A stretch of DNA of 64,000 nucleotides from Ctenosaura bakeri. Its lineage: Eukaryota > Chordata > Lepidosauria > Squamata > Iguanidae. Under the pieces are notes generated by a model. The model searched no databases. It worked only from the letters and a program-made list of their open reading frames with translations, and was not told where the DNA came from. Positions within the stretch are counted from its first letter, which is position 1. The number at the start of each line of letters is the position of its first letter. The position numbers and the translations under genes were made by a program. This document shows positions 11,632 to 22,357 of this stretch, piece by piece. The DNA lies in contig CAOLHI010000966.1 of the NCBI GenBank assembly GCA_948474755.1, positions 310,001 through 374,000 on the forward strand, in the 5' to 3' direction.

Positions 11632-11741
11632 GGTCATTCCGCACTAGACTGTTATAGCATGATTATTCCACTTTCAACATCCTATGGAATCCTGTTGAAA
11701 GTGGAATAATCATGCTATAACAGTCTAGTGCAGAAATGGCC
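11632..11741. mobile_element. Foldback MITE, GGCCATTTC family, 110 bp
   Basis: The termini GGTCATTCCGCACTA and TAGTGCAGAAATGGCC are inverted and flanked by CCT on both sides, a 3-bp target duplication. The arms at 11,641-11,678 and 11,694-11,731 pair over 38 bp without a mismatch by eye, around a loop of 15 nt. Other complete copies are at 41,658, 44,088, 52,885 and 61,451. It has no coding capacity. Confidence 0.9.
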
Positions 11742-11744
11742 CCT

Positions 11745-12354
11745 GTCAAGTTGATCAGAATAAGGTGCAAGAATTTAGCTGGGTCAGAGCAATAGAGCTG
11801 CCTCACACTAGGTCAGATTCTTTTTCCATTTTAGAAGTAAAAACTGTCAGTGTGTAGCAAGTAACAATTAACCAGGCCAGAGAGGGAGGAATACTAGAGC
11901 AGTGGCTATCTGGTCCCTTCCTGATCTTTCCAAGTAAGCATTCATTTGATATACACATTACTACTCTCACAGTTATTTGCTTATTCTTCAAGGAATCCCA
12001 TGAGTCATGTGTCCTCCCTTTCTTAGAAATGGACAGTCACATACAGGCCGTTCTCTCCATGATGACTACCAGCATACTAGCCTCCATAGAAGCCCAATTT
12101 AGGGGCTTATGTGATCAAGCTTATGGTCTTTGTTTTTCTCCTGTTCTCACTTTGATAGATTTCCTGAAATAATATGTGTCAGGGTCACTCCCCTTCTTTT
12201 TTAGCTTGCTACAAGTATATAGAGGACTTGTTCCTGTTTTATAGCCATAGCGGTACTCTACCAGCATGAATGTCATAAATAATTGGCCATGCTGACTGGG
12301 ATGTTCTGGAACTATCATTCAAAAAAGGAACTTTCCCTCAAGCTCCGCCCAATG
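11745..12354. other. Unannotated stretch
   Basis: I recognise nothing here. Confidence 0.5.
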
Positions 12355-12485
12355 TTGTCTACTCTGGTTGGCAACTATCTCTGGAAGATGTGTTTTGCAT
12401 CACCTGTTAGATAATCCTTTTAACTGGAGATGCTAGGATTTGAACCTGAGACCTCATGCATGAAAGACCACTGATTTAAGACTTC
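12355..12485 (-). mobile_element. tRNA-derived SINE (Ala-tRNA-like head), fragment
   Basis: The plus strand carries AACTGGAGATGCTAGGATTT, then GAACCTGAGACCTCATGCAT. This is the reverse complement of the B-box part of a second SINE family whose head reads like GCTCAGTGGTAGAGC ... GGTTCAATCCC. Upstream, TTGGCAACTATCTCTGGAAG matches the body of the same family. A plus-strand relative is at 58,709. Confidence 0.6.
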
Positions 12486-12880
12486 TCCCTCAGTGTTCAG
12501 CTTGCAACATCAGTGGTATTACACTAATACAATGTCCCAATGCCCCAGTGTATGTTGATGATGCTACTTCACTTACTACCAAACTAGTGGGAAAGAGATG
12601 TTATAGAATATAACTCTCAGAATGGCCCACATATCATGGTCAGATTTCCCAAGTTCCGTGTAGTAGTAATATGTATATGAGGAATAATCTTAGGGAGAAA
12701 TTGGCATCAAAAGCAATTTCTGCTGGCCACTTAATTGAATTTATGGGAATGAGCCAAAATGGCAAAATATGATTTAAAAAGAAATAGTGAAGTTTGAAGC
12801 TGAATTTAGGAGATTTATAAAACTCACCAAAGCAGGTCATTTCAATCTCAAAAAAGTAGAAATGTACAGTTGAATTACAC

Positions 12881-13257
12881 TACAGTTAGCCCTTTGCATT
12901 TGCGAGTTTCACTTTTGCAGATTTGATTATTCACGGATTGTTTGCTGTCACCACTGCTGCCTCCCTATGCCATTTTTAATAGAGACTGCAAGCCTCATGA
13001 GACTGAGAAACTATGAACGAGGCTTGTAAGTCCTTATTTAAAATAGTGTGGAGCAGCAGTGGAGGTTGCTGTAAGCCCCACCAGCCAGCCACTTCTGCCT
13101 TGTGAAGGAACTCTGATGCCTCAAAGGAATCCACGGTGGGTTAAATATAGTGATCATGCTTTTTTGTGTGTCAAATGTGGTTTGGGAGGGCCTAGAGTTA
13201 TTCATGTTTTTTCCACATTCATGGAGAACCCTAGCGAATGTGGAGGGATGACTGTAT
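12881..13257 (+). mobile_element. Tigger/mariner-like non-autonomous transposon
   Basis: This is a sister of the elements at 9,992 and 25,790. It starts TACAGTTAGCCCTTTGCATT and ends GTGGAGGGATGACTGTA, with TA at both ends. It keeps the unique segment GATTTGATTATTCACGG that a microsatellite has replaced in the 9,992 copy. The inner inverted repeat around AATAGAGACTGCAAGCC and GGCTTGTAAGTCCTTATT is present. There is no transposase frame. Confidence 0.8.
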
Positions 13258-16222
13258 AGCGAATCAGATGTAAAGTACTATGTTGAAGTACTATGTTGAA
13301 GTGGGTGTATATGAAGGTGCAGCCATGGGCAGCTGTTGTGCAGATAGGTAGCACGAATGTCCTTGTTTCTGACCAGAGGATTAGCTATGTTAATCTGTGG
13401 TTTCAAAACAAGAGTGTGTGGCTTCTTGTAGATGAGTGATACATTTGTAATATCAGAGCTTTTGTGAACCAGAATCTGATGAAATGGATCCTAGTCCACA
13501 AAAGTTTATGGCATAATATTTATCATATTTATGTACATCCTCCTCTGAGCAGGGCAAACATCTGTTACAGTTGTTTTACAGTAAAGTTGACACAGCTTGA
13601 ATTTGAGATCCTTGGCTACTGCATGCAAAATATGGCGTCTACACTCATCTTTATTATCCACACTTCTTAATTGGGAGAAGAAAAGCAGAAGGATGCAATG
13701 ATTCACTTGTGGAGAAATATGCTTACTTGTTCTCAAAATATTTCTCATCTCTACCCTTGATTCACTAACTGATCTTTGTAGCTATCCACTTATTGCTGCA
13801 CTTGAAGTTGATCAATGTTCTCTAACAGAAAGACATAATTCCTTATTAACCTTTAACAAATACGGCATTTGACGAATGAGCAAAGTGTACACATTTCGTG
13901 GGAGTGGAAAGGGGGGAAAGAGCCGAAATTGACAAACATAACTGAACATGTTGTAAAATGAGATCCCATGCTTTAGTACAGGAGCATAGTTACCAGACGT
14001 GTTGGACTCCTCCCCATTCCTAAACTACAAGCATATTATGGGCTTTATAATTTGTCTGAAGAATAATTCTAGGCTAGAGAGAGGCAATTTAAAAAGGATA
14101 AAATGATCCTCTTCTAAAGAAGGCAATAACAAAATATTCCCCAAGGCCAACAGTAACAAGGTCCGTGTATTTCTATATGAATCCCGTGGTATTTCCCATA
14201 CCTAAGGGTTTAGGCAATGAGTTAACTAGTGATAACCACTCAAAAAAAATACATTTATTAGTACTGAAGGTAATAAATTGATTTTGCAGTTACTAACCTT
14301 TAACAAAGTAATTTTCAGAACATGCCAAGCTCTGCTCTGTTTTAACTGCACAGCCACATCTTTTTTAGAACAAATACAGCACAGTGCTGTCTTCACTCAT
14401 TTGCCCATCCAATGGCTGGCAGATTAACATGCAGAGAGAGGACAGTTGGCAGTGCAGCAACCCCATCCCCAACAGAAAGCAAAGGTGAAGCATCCAGGAA
14501 GAATCCAAGACCCACTCCACTAAAAGACACTCCATACTGCGACCAGTAGGTGGTTGTGCTGTGTATACCCGGTTGTTCCCTGAATTCCTGGCTCCAGGCC
14601 CTCAGATTTGTAGTTACCATGGCCCTCATTTCAGATCTGTAGTCATCCCTGCCCTTCCCACAGACCCAGCTAGCTTCTGGTGGTGATGTAAGAAATTTTG
14701 TTGTCCGTGATACAGGGGTTTCAGCAGTGCAGGCAAGGGAGAGAATGTTCTCTCTCCATACAGAATAATGGCTGATCCCATTCTCATTTGATGGGGGTTC
14801 TTTGATAGCCCTCTAAAACACTCAGAAGCAATGGTGAGTGTGGTTTTCTGACAAAATTTAGTAGCAAATCTACATTGTTGACAGGGGAACAAATCAATTG
14901 TTGGTGTTCTGTGTGTGTCCCACAGCCTGCATTTTTCCCACTCTTGCTTTAATGTCTCTGATGGGATATCAACAGTCAACACACTCACTCATAAGCCTAT
15001 TGAGTCTTCTTTCAGAATCATGCAATTCAGCCGTTGCTGAATCTGGACTTGAACCTATTACCAACTTTTGTAAGTTAGACTTCTAATAATGAGTTAAATC
15101 CAGTGTTAGTCCTACCTGGAGTAAATCAATTGAAATGAATGGGACTTACTAGACATGAGTAACTTAGTCCCATTGATTTTGACTGATCTGTTCTAACCAC
15201 TAATTTAGTCTTATTTCTGTAGCCCTATGTCTGTAGCTATAGATATCCACATACACTTTACATGTGCAAATACATATTTCTCTTTAATTGTGATTATTCT
15301 TCAATGCCAAGCTAAAACAATGCAAATGAATTGTGTTAAAGCTGCATATTGAAAATACATTTATTTTTAAGATAAATGTCTAGGAGCCTCTGAGCTGAGT
15401 TTATAGCATCATCTGAGCTGATTTTATAGCATCCTTTGTTGCAGCTACTGAACATTAGAGTCTAATGATAGATTCATAATGCCATTTTAAGCAGGTAAAG
15501 TTCTCCAGGATGCTATTTTACCATTAGTTAGCCGCTGACAAAATCTCTATTAATTCATTAGATGTGACTTTGATTTTGGAATGCTATTATCTGTAAGAAA
15601 TTGGGTAGAATATGAGATGTTCCTTTTTGTTCACTACTCAAGCTATTCATTGCATCTCTATTTCTAAATTGCCTGCATCCCCAGGGAAATTTCATCACTT
15701 TGTATTGACATAGCAGTGTATTTTTTTGTGCTGACAGAAGTTTGATGTGTTTCCTGTGGCAGCTACACCCAAATAACCTGTAAATAATGAGGATAAACTA
15801 GCAGAAGTAGCTGAGGTAGTTTTTAAGGAACTTTTTAACATTTACCTTTTCTGACTGCAGCACATTAATGGGTTTTGGTCATTTCATAAATTGGAAAAAC
15901 CAGTGACTCATGTATAGAACAGATGAAAAAACAGATGTGATGGGTTCTGGCATGAAAAAATAAACTCCAGTGCCCTGTGAGTAATGTATTATCATTAGTT
16001 CCAAGGTTGTGATAACTTCCTTTACTAGAGGTCACTATTGTTGTAGAGGGTATATAGATGATAACATTTCCTGCAATTATATTGCAGTTGTAAAATTAAA
16101 ATGGATAGGATGAAGTACTAACTAGACTTGTGGCAGGATGTCATGCTACTGGGAAAGCTGCACAAGCCCTGTTGTGCAGGGCTATCAGCAATCACTGCCA
16201 TTGTGAACAGTCCAAGAAAACT
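13258..16222. other. Long stretch with little recognised
   Basis: A palindromic MITE scrap is likely at 15,103-15,180 (AATGGGACTTACT facing AGTCCCATTGATTT). The AT-rich block at about 15,350-15,640, with several TTAAT/ATTAG sites and a duplicated TTTATAGCATC motif, could be regulatory, but this cannot be shown here. The frames at 14,393-15,086 lack domains. Confidence 0.4.
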
Positions 16223-16431
16223 GGAACCCTTTCACACTACACAACGATAGCACATTGGTTTCACAGTAGCTGCCATAGAACATCCAATGGATTTCTGGGA
16301 TTTGCAGTTTAGGGAAAGTTTAACAGATTCCTCTGCCTCACCCAACTACAAACCTCAGAATTCCACAGGATGCAGCCATGACAGTTAACCACGAATCATA
16401 GTGCTATAATTGTCTAGTGTGAAAGCACCCC
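16223..16431. mobile_element. Diverged palindromic MITE
   Basis: The ends CTTTCACACTACACAACGAT and, inverted, CTTTCACACTAGACAATTAT pair with each other. The interior TTCTGGGATTTGCAGTTTAG and CAGAATTCCACAGGATG match the interior of the GGCCATTTC family. It is an older relative, and its target duplication is not clear. Confidence 0.6.
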
Positions 16432-17084
16432 TGGACAGAACAAAATGTTTTCTCTCTGTCATAGCACTAGAACTTGCTGATTGGTTCATATAAAATGTAG
16501 AGTGGATATCAAGTGGATTGGAAATGGAAGCCAAACTGGCTTTTTCATTATCTCTTCTACACCCCACCACCACCTCATTTCCAGTTTTGGAGCAAAACTG
16601 GAGAAGCAGCCAATTGAGTGCTAGACAATAAGGCAGGGATAACTTCATACCTTCCTCCAATCTACTTCTGTCATTGTTAAATGTTAAACTCTCCCATTCT
16701 TGCCTCTTAGCCAGACCATCAAGTTTGGTTCAGTGCTTTCCTAACTTTAGGTGGTTAGTTTTAAACTTGTCTTTTGCTCTTCTTCCAAAGACAAGAAACC
16801 AAAAGCTAAAAATATATTCATTACATAGTGAACTTCATGGTCGAGTGGAGATTATCTGCCCCTTGCCACCTGCAAAAATAAAACCTGAGCACTATAGCAC
16901 ATTGATTCTTTCACACCATACACATAGTTTAAAAATAATTGCTAGGTCTTATGCTCTCACATGAATCTTGGTTATATATGCTCAGAAAGTACATACAGGT
17001 CTACACTCTATCCTACTTTGTAGGACCAGACTATCTGAAAGTCATATGAGCCCCAGCCTTAAAATCTCTCCATCCCACCACCCT
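16432..17084. other. Unannotated stretch
   Basis: I recognise nothing here. Confidence 0.45.
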
Positions 17085-17478
17085 CATACATTCATCTGGT
17101 GAAGACATGAGAGAGACCTTCTTAGTGACTGCTCCAGGGCCATAGCAATCTCTCCCAAAGGAGGCTCAGTTGACCGCCTTGCTGCTGTATTTTTTCTGAC
17201 AGGCAAAGACCTTATGCAAACAAGCCTTCAACCTCTAGCTGATTGGTACAGGAGGATGGGTGTTCTGTACTTTTTAATATGTATTGTGTGTTCACATGTG
17301 CTAAATACATTTTATTATTTTCAATTTATACTTGAGGGGGACTGGGTTTTTTAATGGTTTTTAAACTTTTGTACTACTTTTTTATTATTATTTTGTTTTA
17401 ACTTATATATTAAACTGCTTTGGGTCCTATATTTGAAGAAAGGAGGGACAGAAAGTAAATAAATGGAATAGAATAGAA
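17085..17478 (+). mobile_element. L2-type LINE 3' end
   Basis: Motifs of the L2 coding end and 3' UTR appear in order: CTTAGTGACTGCTCC, TCCCAAAGGAGGCTCAGTTG, GACAGGCAAAGACCTTATG, and finally AAACTGCTTTGGGTCC followed by GAAGAAAGGAGGGACAGAAA and an AATAAATGGAATAGAATAG tail. The reading order fixes the plus orientation. It is old and has no open frame. Confidence 0.7.
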
Positions 17479-17760
17479 CAGAATAGAACAAATGCATATC
17501 ACTGTGGCCAGAATCCAGTTTTGTCCTTGTGGACAGTTAGTTGCAGATGGTGCACAAGTAGGGGGATTCAGCACAGTTTCCACAATGAGGTACACAAACA
17601 ATTGTATGCCTTGAAACTAAAAGAACAAATATGCTATCACTTGTGCAAATGGAACTACACTAGCATATGGTTTTCTTCTACTAATGGTGTTTTCAATTTA
17701 GGCCATCATTATACAATGTGCAGTGACTGCACACCAAACCCCATGATAGCTCTCAAACGC

Positions 17761-18480
17761 TGATTGCCCACCCAACAGGAGGAAAGAGACAGACACAAAA
17801 TGCTTGTGTAACTAACAATCACTTTATTAATTTGTTCTGCAATAGGACTACTTTATTAATTTGACCTCTGTTAATGACCACTTTATTAATTTGATCTGCA
17901 ACAGAGCCACATAATGCAATGTATATTGAAGCAGATGTAACTGCTTCGTCTGCAGGATATCAAAGATGAGAAATTCAAACTGAGCTTGCTCGCGGTCTCT
18001 CCATTCCCAGGACATCTGTAAATGCTGACCAATGTTGACTTCCCTCTCAAGCCCTCAGTCCAAAAAGGGAAAGTCAGTCAAGTCCAATCCCAAAAGTGTA
18101 TTCCCTTCTCTAGCCTCAAGTCCAAGGACCCAAAGGGCAAATCCCCTTCCCACATTAGCCTTCCAGGAAGTGACCAATAAATGCCAATTAAATACCAACT
18201 GATCCAATTAGATCAAAAAAATGACCCAACCACTTATCAATGAGTTCAATAAAACCAATTAAACCAATCCATTTCAAACACCATGCAGTGCCAATTGTCT
18301 CACAAGTAGCATGGAGAAACAGTACAAGGAAGGCCACAAACTTTGCCCTCCGTAAAGGACAAAGTGGGAGCAAAATTCCTATCTGTCCTCTGAAGGCAAC
18401 ATTAGCTTTCAGGGATGGAGGGGGATAAGCAATGAAGAAGGAGGAGGAAGAATGGCAGAGCTGATTTATATATCCACTCA
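17761..18480 (-). mobile_element. Possible LTR fragment with tandem poly(A) signals
   Basis: Three copies of ACTTTATTAATTTG occur at 17,821, 17,850 and 17,880, with a period of 29-30 bp. On the minus strand each holds AATAAA. About 570 bp upstream on that strand is ATATATAAA (18,464-18,472), a TATA-like box. The block 18,180-18,275 is rich in CCAAT-type motifs. This layout suggests an LTR read on the minus strand, but neither end nor a target duplication could be fixed. Confidence 0.3.
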
Positions 18481-18489
18481 GCCTGTCCT

Positions 18490-20007
18490 TTCTCCTCAAG
18501 GTCTTCTCTATCTAATTTGAGGACAATGAATGGTGCTTGCCCTCTGTAGCCAACATTATTGGCAATGTTGAGATAAGGGGCCTAGTTGCTGTTGTTTTCT
18601 AATGCAAAAGACAAAAAGAAAAGAAGTCACATATGAAGTGACCCTCTACAAATGTTTGTTTGACTATCCGTCTTCAAGTAGTGCTGAAGACCATTTTTTT
18701 TCTCTGTTAATAAAATGTGTTACTCTTGCCCTGAATTCTCATGATTTAATTTTCATGTTTTGCAATGCAAGTCATAGGCCCCTAGTAATTGTACCTCTGG
18801 TGCCTGAAGCTCATGTGAAGCAATAATGTTGGAACAATAACTCTTCACGACTTCTGTGCTGGATGTTGTAGTTGCTGCAGCTATTTATCATTTCAGTTGC
18901 ACAAGCCATGTCCAAAGCACTTTACAATGTTGAAGTGAGAAGTTCCATGACAAATGCTAAAAGGACAGCCAAGGGGAATGGAGGTAAAATGATAAGCTGA
19001 AAGATGTGCATGCAGTTGCTCTCATATACATTTTCATTTTGCAAACAAAAGGAGGGAGGCAGCAGAATTTAGAAAGGGCCTAATGGAAAGAAGTAACCTG
19101 GATAATAAATAGCTGAGAGATGTGAAAGGCAAAAAGAAACATGACATTTTTTACAAGGATGCTCAGTTCAAAACTATAGGAAAATGTTCCTAGTTATTAA
19201 AGAAAACTGACTTTTCATGGTATTAAGATTCATGAAGACACACTCTTCTTTGTTGTCTTCTACTCTTGTTCAATATCAGGCCCTTTCCCCACTTCTGCCT
19301 CATTTATATAGAGCAGGCTGTAGCCCTGTCCACTTGTCATTCACTGCACATTTGTGAACACAGGAACAGGGGAATATCTAGTCCATGCCCTTCTGCTGTT
19401 GCTTGCCTCACATGAAAAGTGACATATCTGAAGGGAAGAGGTTCCTATTGTGTAGAGGCTCTACACATGACCAAGTTATCTGTAAAATTGATTTTCCTGC
19501 TGTCAAGGAGAACTTCCATGTGAACATGAGTTTTTCCTTTTTAGACATGTTGGGAAAGCAAGGACTGGAGGGGATGTGCTCCCAGGTTCCCATCTTCAAG
19601 GAAACATGGTAACACATAAAAGGACTTGTACATCCTTGAATACATGAGAAAGTATTGGTTTGACTTTCAGGTGGAGAGTCTAATTCTGAATGCCTTCTAT
19701 GGCAAAAGCTTATTTCTCCAAAAAATAATGCTTGTCATAGACAGAGGTGTTTCCTCTGACATGCTAGTTTTCTGGGTACGGGATATAAATTAGGAAAACA
19801 TGTAAACTGGTAGCCTCTGATCATCAGTCTGAAAATCCTTAGTCCTACTAGAGCTGTTCCCCATGGTACTGCATTTCACAATGCTTAACTTTATGTCAGA
19901 TTAAGGCTGTTTGTAACATACTTGTAGTGCTAATTGGTGACACTGGGTGTGATATAGTGATAAAAACTGAAAGATTAGATGGGACAGTTCTTGGAAGAGA
20001 ACATCAC
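18490..20007. other. Unannotated stretch
   Basis: I recognise no repeat or exon. The short frames lack domains. Confidence 0.5.
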
Positions 20008-20039
20008 CTATTCACCAGTGATGTATTTAAGTCTTTTAC

Positions 20040-20112
20040 TCCAAGTCTCAAGTCAAGTCTCAAGCTGAGTCTCAAGTCTTTGCAAGATACTTTCAAGTCA
20101 AGTCTCAAGTCT
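20040..20112. repeat. Subterminal AGTCTCAAGTCA repeats, left end
   Basis: About five copies or near-copies of AAGTCTCAAGTC occur in direct orientation. The counterpart cluster is at 21,690-21,770 near the other end. Confidence 0.75.
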
Positions 20113-20404
20113 GGGAGCCAACTTTATACTCCAACCTGTATTCCAGAACTTCTGGATAGAGTCAAATAAAGTCAGGCATAACAATTTAAGTAGCATCAGA
20201 CTCCTACTTTTGTGATTTTGCCGTCTGCAGCTTCAGAAGTGGGGAATGTCAGGGTTAGCAGGATCTGGCTCCTCTGAGCATGAGCAGAGTTCAAACAGTG
20301 AAGCAAGGCTTCTCCATGGCAGAGGTTCCCAGTGAAGCAGAAAAATGCCAGAGGCTCATTAAGTTAGGCTTAGAGGCAGATTTATTGTCACACACTAAGA
20401 TAAA

Positions 20405-20900
20405 GGCCCTTTCCGCACGAGGCAGTTAAAACGGGCCAAGGTGTCCTGGCACGGAGGTTGTCTGCACCTTGGATCAGACTAGCTGCAGACTATTTTAGTT
20501 CCGCACCTCAGTCCAATCCAACCCTCCCCCAAGTGGTCCTCCCCTGCGCTAAGTAAAGACTAGAAAAATCAGGTCTTTACATTTTCTGGAACATGCCATT
20601 GCGTTCCTACTTACCTGTGCAGATGCGCAGACTCATACCAATGCGAGCCTGCGATCAGTGGAGGGTGGGCTGTGGGCGTGGCCAGCATCAGCAGTTGGTC
20701 CACTCCCACAAAGACACTGGAAGCTGCCATTTTGAGCCGGAGCAGTGCGGATCTACAGACCTTGCACTGCTCCGGTTAGCCCTGCACTAATGGAGGAGCC
20801 CTGTGGAAGGGCTCAAGGGAAAGTCTGCATTATTTCGGACCCAAGAAGAGCCGCTAAGTAACGGCACGGAGCAATTCACTCGCCTCGTGCGGAAAGGGCC
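20405..20900 (+). mobile_element. MITE, GGCCCTTTCCGCACGAGG family, 496 bp
   Basis: The ends are GGCCCTTTCCGCACGAGG and CCTCGTGCGGAAAGGGCC, perfectly inverted but for one base near the right end. AAA flanks both sides, a 3-bp target duplication. The interior is GC-richer than the surroundings and matches the copies at 30,939 (same orientation) and 42,022 (opposite orientation). The termini and the 3-bp duplication fit a PIF/Harbinger-like origin. Frames inside (for example 20,593-20,790) have no transposase similarity. Confidence 0.85.
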
Positions 20901-21248
20901 AAAGGCTCTTGGCAAAACGTTCCAGCAGCAATTAAGCAAGTAAAAATAACAGAAGATTAACGGGCAGCATTTTCCCTTACAGAACGTAAACTGTCAGCAG
21001 CATGACAGGTTGTGCAAGGCAATCCTGACTGGCAGCTGGTAAAGGCAAACACCAGCCTTTTTATGTCCCACTGTCACCCTGAACAAGTGGGGTGACCCAA
21101 TCAGCGTTCTGGCATGTGGCCTTCTCTAATACACAAGTCATAGCGAAAACAATCCTGATGACCTTGCACCTGCTCGTTTGGCCACAACACCTCTTCCTCT
21201 GCCATCCACTTAGAGGAAACCATGCCTGCCTGGCATATAACCTTGGCA

Positions 21249-21590
21249 GGGAATAGATCCTTCTTACTTCCCATTTGCAAAGCTGGATGCTTTTTCAGCA
21301 CTAGGGAATAGGATCCTTCTTATTCTGCATTGCTGAAGCTTCAACAGCCTTAGAAAGATGGATCCTTCCTCCTCAACCCCATTGCCTAACACATTTTCTG
21401 TTCCCCTCTGAGATATGTGCACCGCACTCTGGGCATGAATCCCGCCTTCTGCTCTTAGGAAAAGTTTTAGAAAGCTCCTCCTATATGTACTGAGGACAGG
21501 CTGCTGAGCAGACCTCAACCCTACCTCAAGCCCACCTCAACCCCATTACTGTTCCGTCTGAAAAATGTGTCCACACTTTGGGCTTGAGAC
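21249..21590 (-). repeat. Imperfect tandem repeats in LTR U3
   Basis: GGGAATAGATCCTTCTTA (21,249), GGGAATAGGATCCTTCTTA (21,304) and AGATGGATCCTTCCTCC (21,355) recur every 50-55 bp. Further on, a block beginning CAACCCCATT and ending near CTTTGGGC or CTCTGGGC occurs twice about 150 bp apart. Repeated U3 blocks are common in retroviral enhancers. Confidence 0.55.
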
Positions 21591-21689
21591 AGATTGTCAT
21601 GTGACCAGTAAGTTGTTATATTTCTGGATGAATGTGTTATGTTACTGAACCAAATGCAGCAAATGAGTCACTAAAAATATGCAAGTCTC

Positions 21690-21770
21690 AAGTCAAGTCG
21701 AGTCAGTGTGTAATTTTTGTCGAGTCAAGTCTGAGTCAAGTCACTGAAGTGACTTGAGTCTGACTTGAGT
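21690..21770. repeat. Subterminal AAGTCA/GAGTCAAGT repeats, right end
   Basis: There is a dense cluster of CAAGTCTCAAGTCAAGTC, GAGTCAAGTCTGAGTC and inverted GACTTGAGTC motifs just inside the right terminus of the hAT-like element. Two of them face each other around CACTGAAGTG. Confidence 0.75.
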
Positions 21771-21804
21771 CCAAGCCTATTGAGTCTACATCACTGCTAT
21801 TTAC

Positions 21805-22252
21805 CTACAGATTTTCTTTTTTTTAAAAAGTTCACAAATGCCTTTAAAATGTTTGATTTTATCCAGTTTTTCATCCTAGCTAACACAGGGGGCCTATGAC
21901 TTCACTTATCTATTTCTTTGTTAAAATATTTTGATCCATTCCTATATCTAAAGATTTTAGGGTGACACAAAATAAACTCAATATTAACAACTGAAAACAA
22001 TTTAAAATGTAAAATGAACAAGATCATTTATAGTCTAAAAGTGTATTAAACTAACACATTTAAAAAGTTGAAACAGTTAAAAACATGTGCATGCTGAAAT
22101 TGAATTAAAACACCTTATCCCAAAGGGTTTAATAAAAACCCATGCTTCAGTGATGCCAAAATGGAATCAGTGCTGTTGCCAATTGGTCCTCAAATTATCT
22201 TGACTGCGAAGTGGTATCTCATCACCACAGGCTTTTTTTCCCTTGCTTAATG
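21805..22252. other. Possible L2 3' UTR remnant
   Basis: The A-rich, AATTAAAA-type sequence at about 21,930-22,150 resembles the reverse complement of an eroded L2 3' UTR, but no tail or coding motif confirms it. Confidence 0.3.
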
Positions 22253-22269
22253 ACGTCTCTATCATTTTA

Positions 22270-22340
22270 TTTTATTTTTTTATTATTATATTTTTATTCC
22301 AAAAAAAAACAAAAAAAAACAAAAACAACAATAAAAAAAC
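22270..22340 (-). mobile_element. 71-bp L1-type 3' tail insertion
   Basis: The 17-bp sequence ACGTCTCTATCATTTTA occurs identically at 22,253-22,269 and 22,341-22,357. Between the copies lies 71 bp that reads on the minus strand as a T-rich tract with GGAATAAAAAT and an A-rich end. A long perfect target duplication plus a poly(A)-type end is the signature of L1-type target-primed insertion, here truncated to almost nothing but the tail. The perfect duplication suggests it is recent. Confidence 0.8.
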
Positions 22341-22357
22341 ACGTCTCTATCATTTTA

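Larger units (their letters stand above)
20247..21590 (-). mobile_element. Solo LTR-like unit interrupted by a MITE
   Basis: Read on the minus strand there is a TATA-like CATAAAAAGG (21,056-21,065), then AATAAA (20,381-20,386), then about 140 bp ending CCCTGACA at 20,247. With the inserted MITE removed, TATA to poly(A) is about 180 bp, normal for an LTR. The upstream part has repeated GGATCCTTCTT motifs and a duplicated block, as in LTR enhancers. No primer-binding site follows the CA end, so a solo LTR is likely. The 5' edge is uncertain and no target duplication was found. Confidence 0.5.
20016..21796. mobile_element. hAT-like non-autonomous element, 1.78 kb
   Basis: The ends are CAGTGATGTA and TACATCACTG, perfect 10-bp inverted repeats. 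The flanks are CTATTCAC (20,008-20,015) and CTATTTAC (21,797-21,804), an 8-bp target duplication with one mismatch, as expected for hAT. Inside each end lie clustered AGTCTCAAGTCA repeats (20,040-20,112 and 21,690-21,770), which may be subterminal transposase-binding repeats. The middle is occupied by an LTR (about 20,247-21,590) that in turn holds a MITE (20,405-20,900). There is no transposase frame. Confidence 0.75.

Noticed and set aside
11629..11744. 5-bp target duplications for the GGCCATTTC family
   Set aside because: Some copies (CCCTG, CTCAG) seem to match over 5 bp, but the outer bases belong to the GG/CC termini by coincidence; 3 bp fits all copies.
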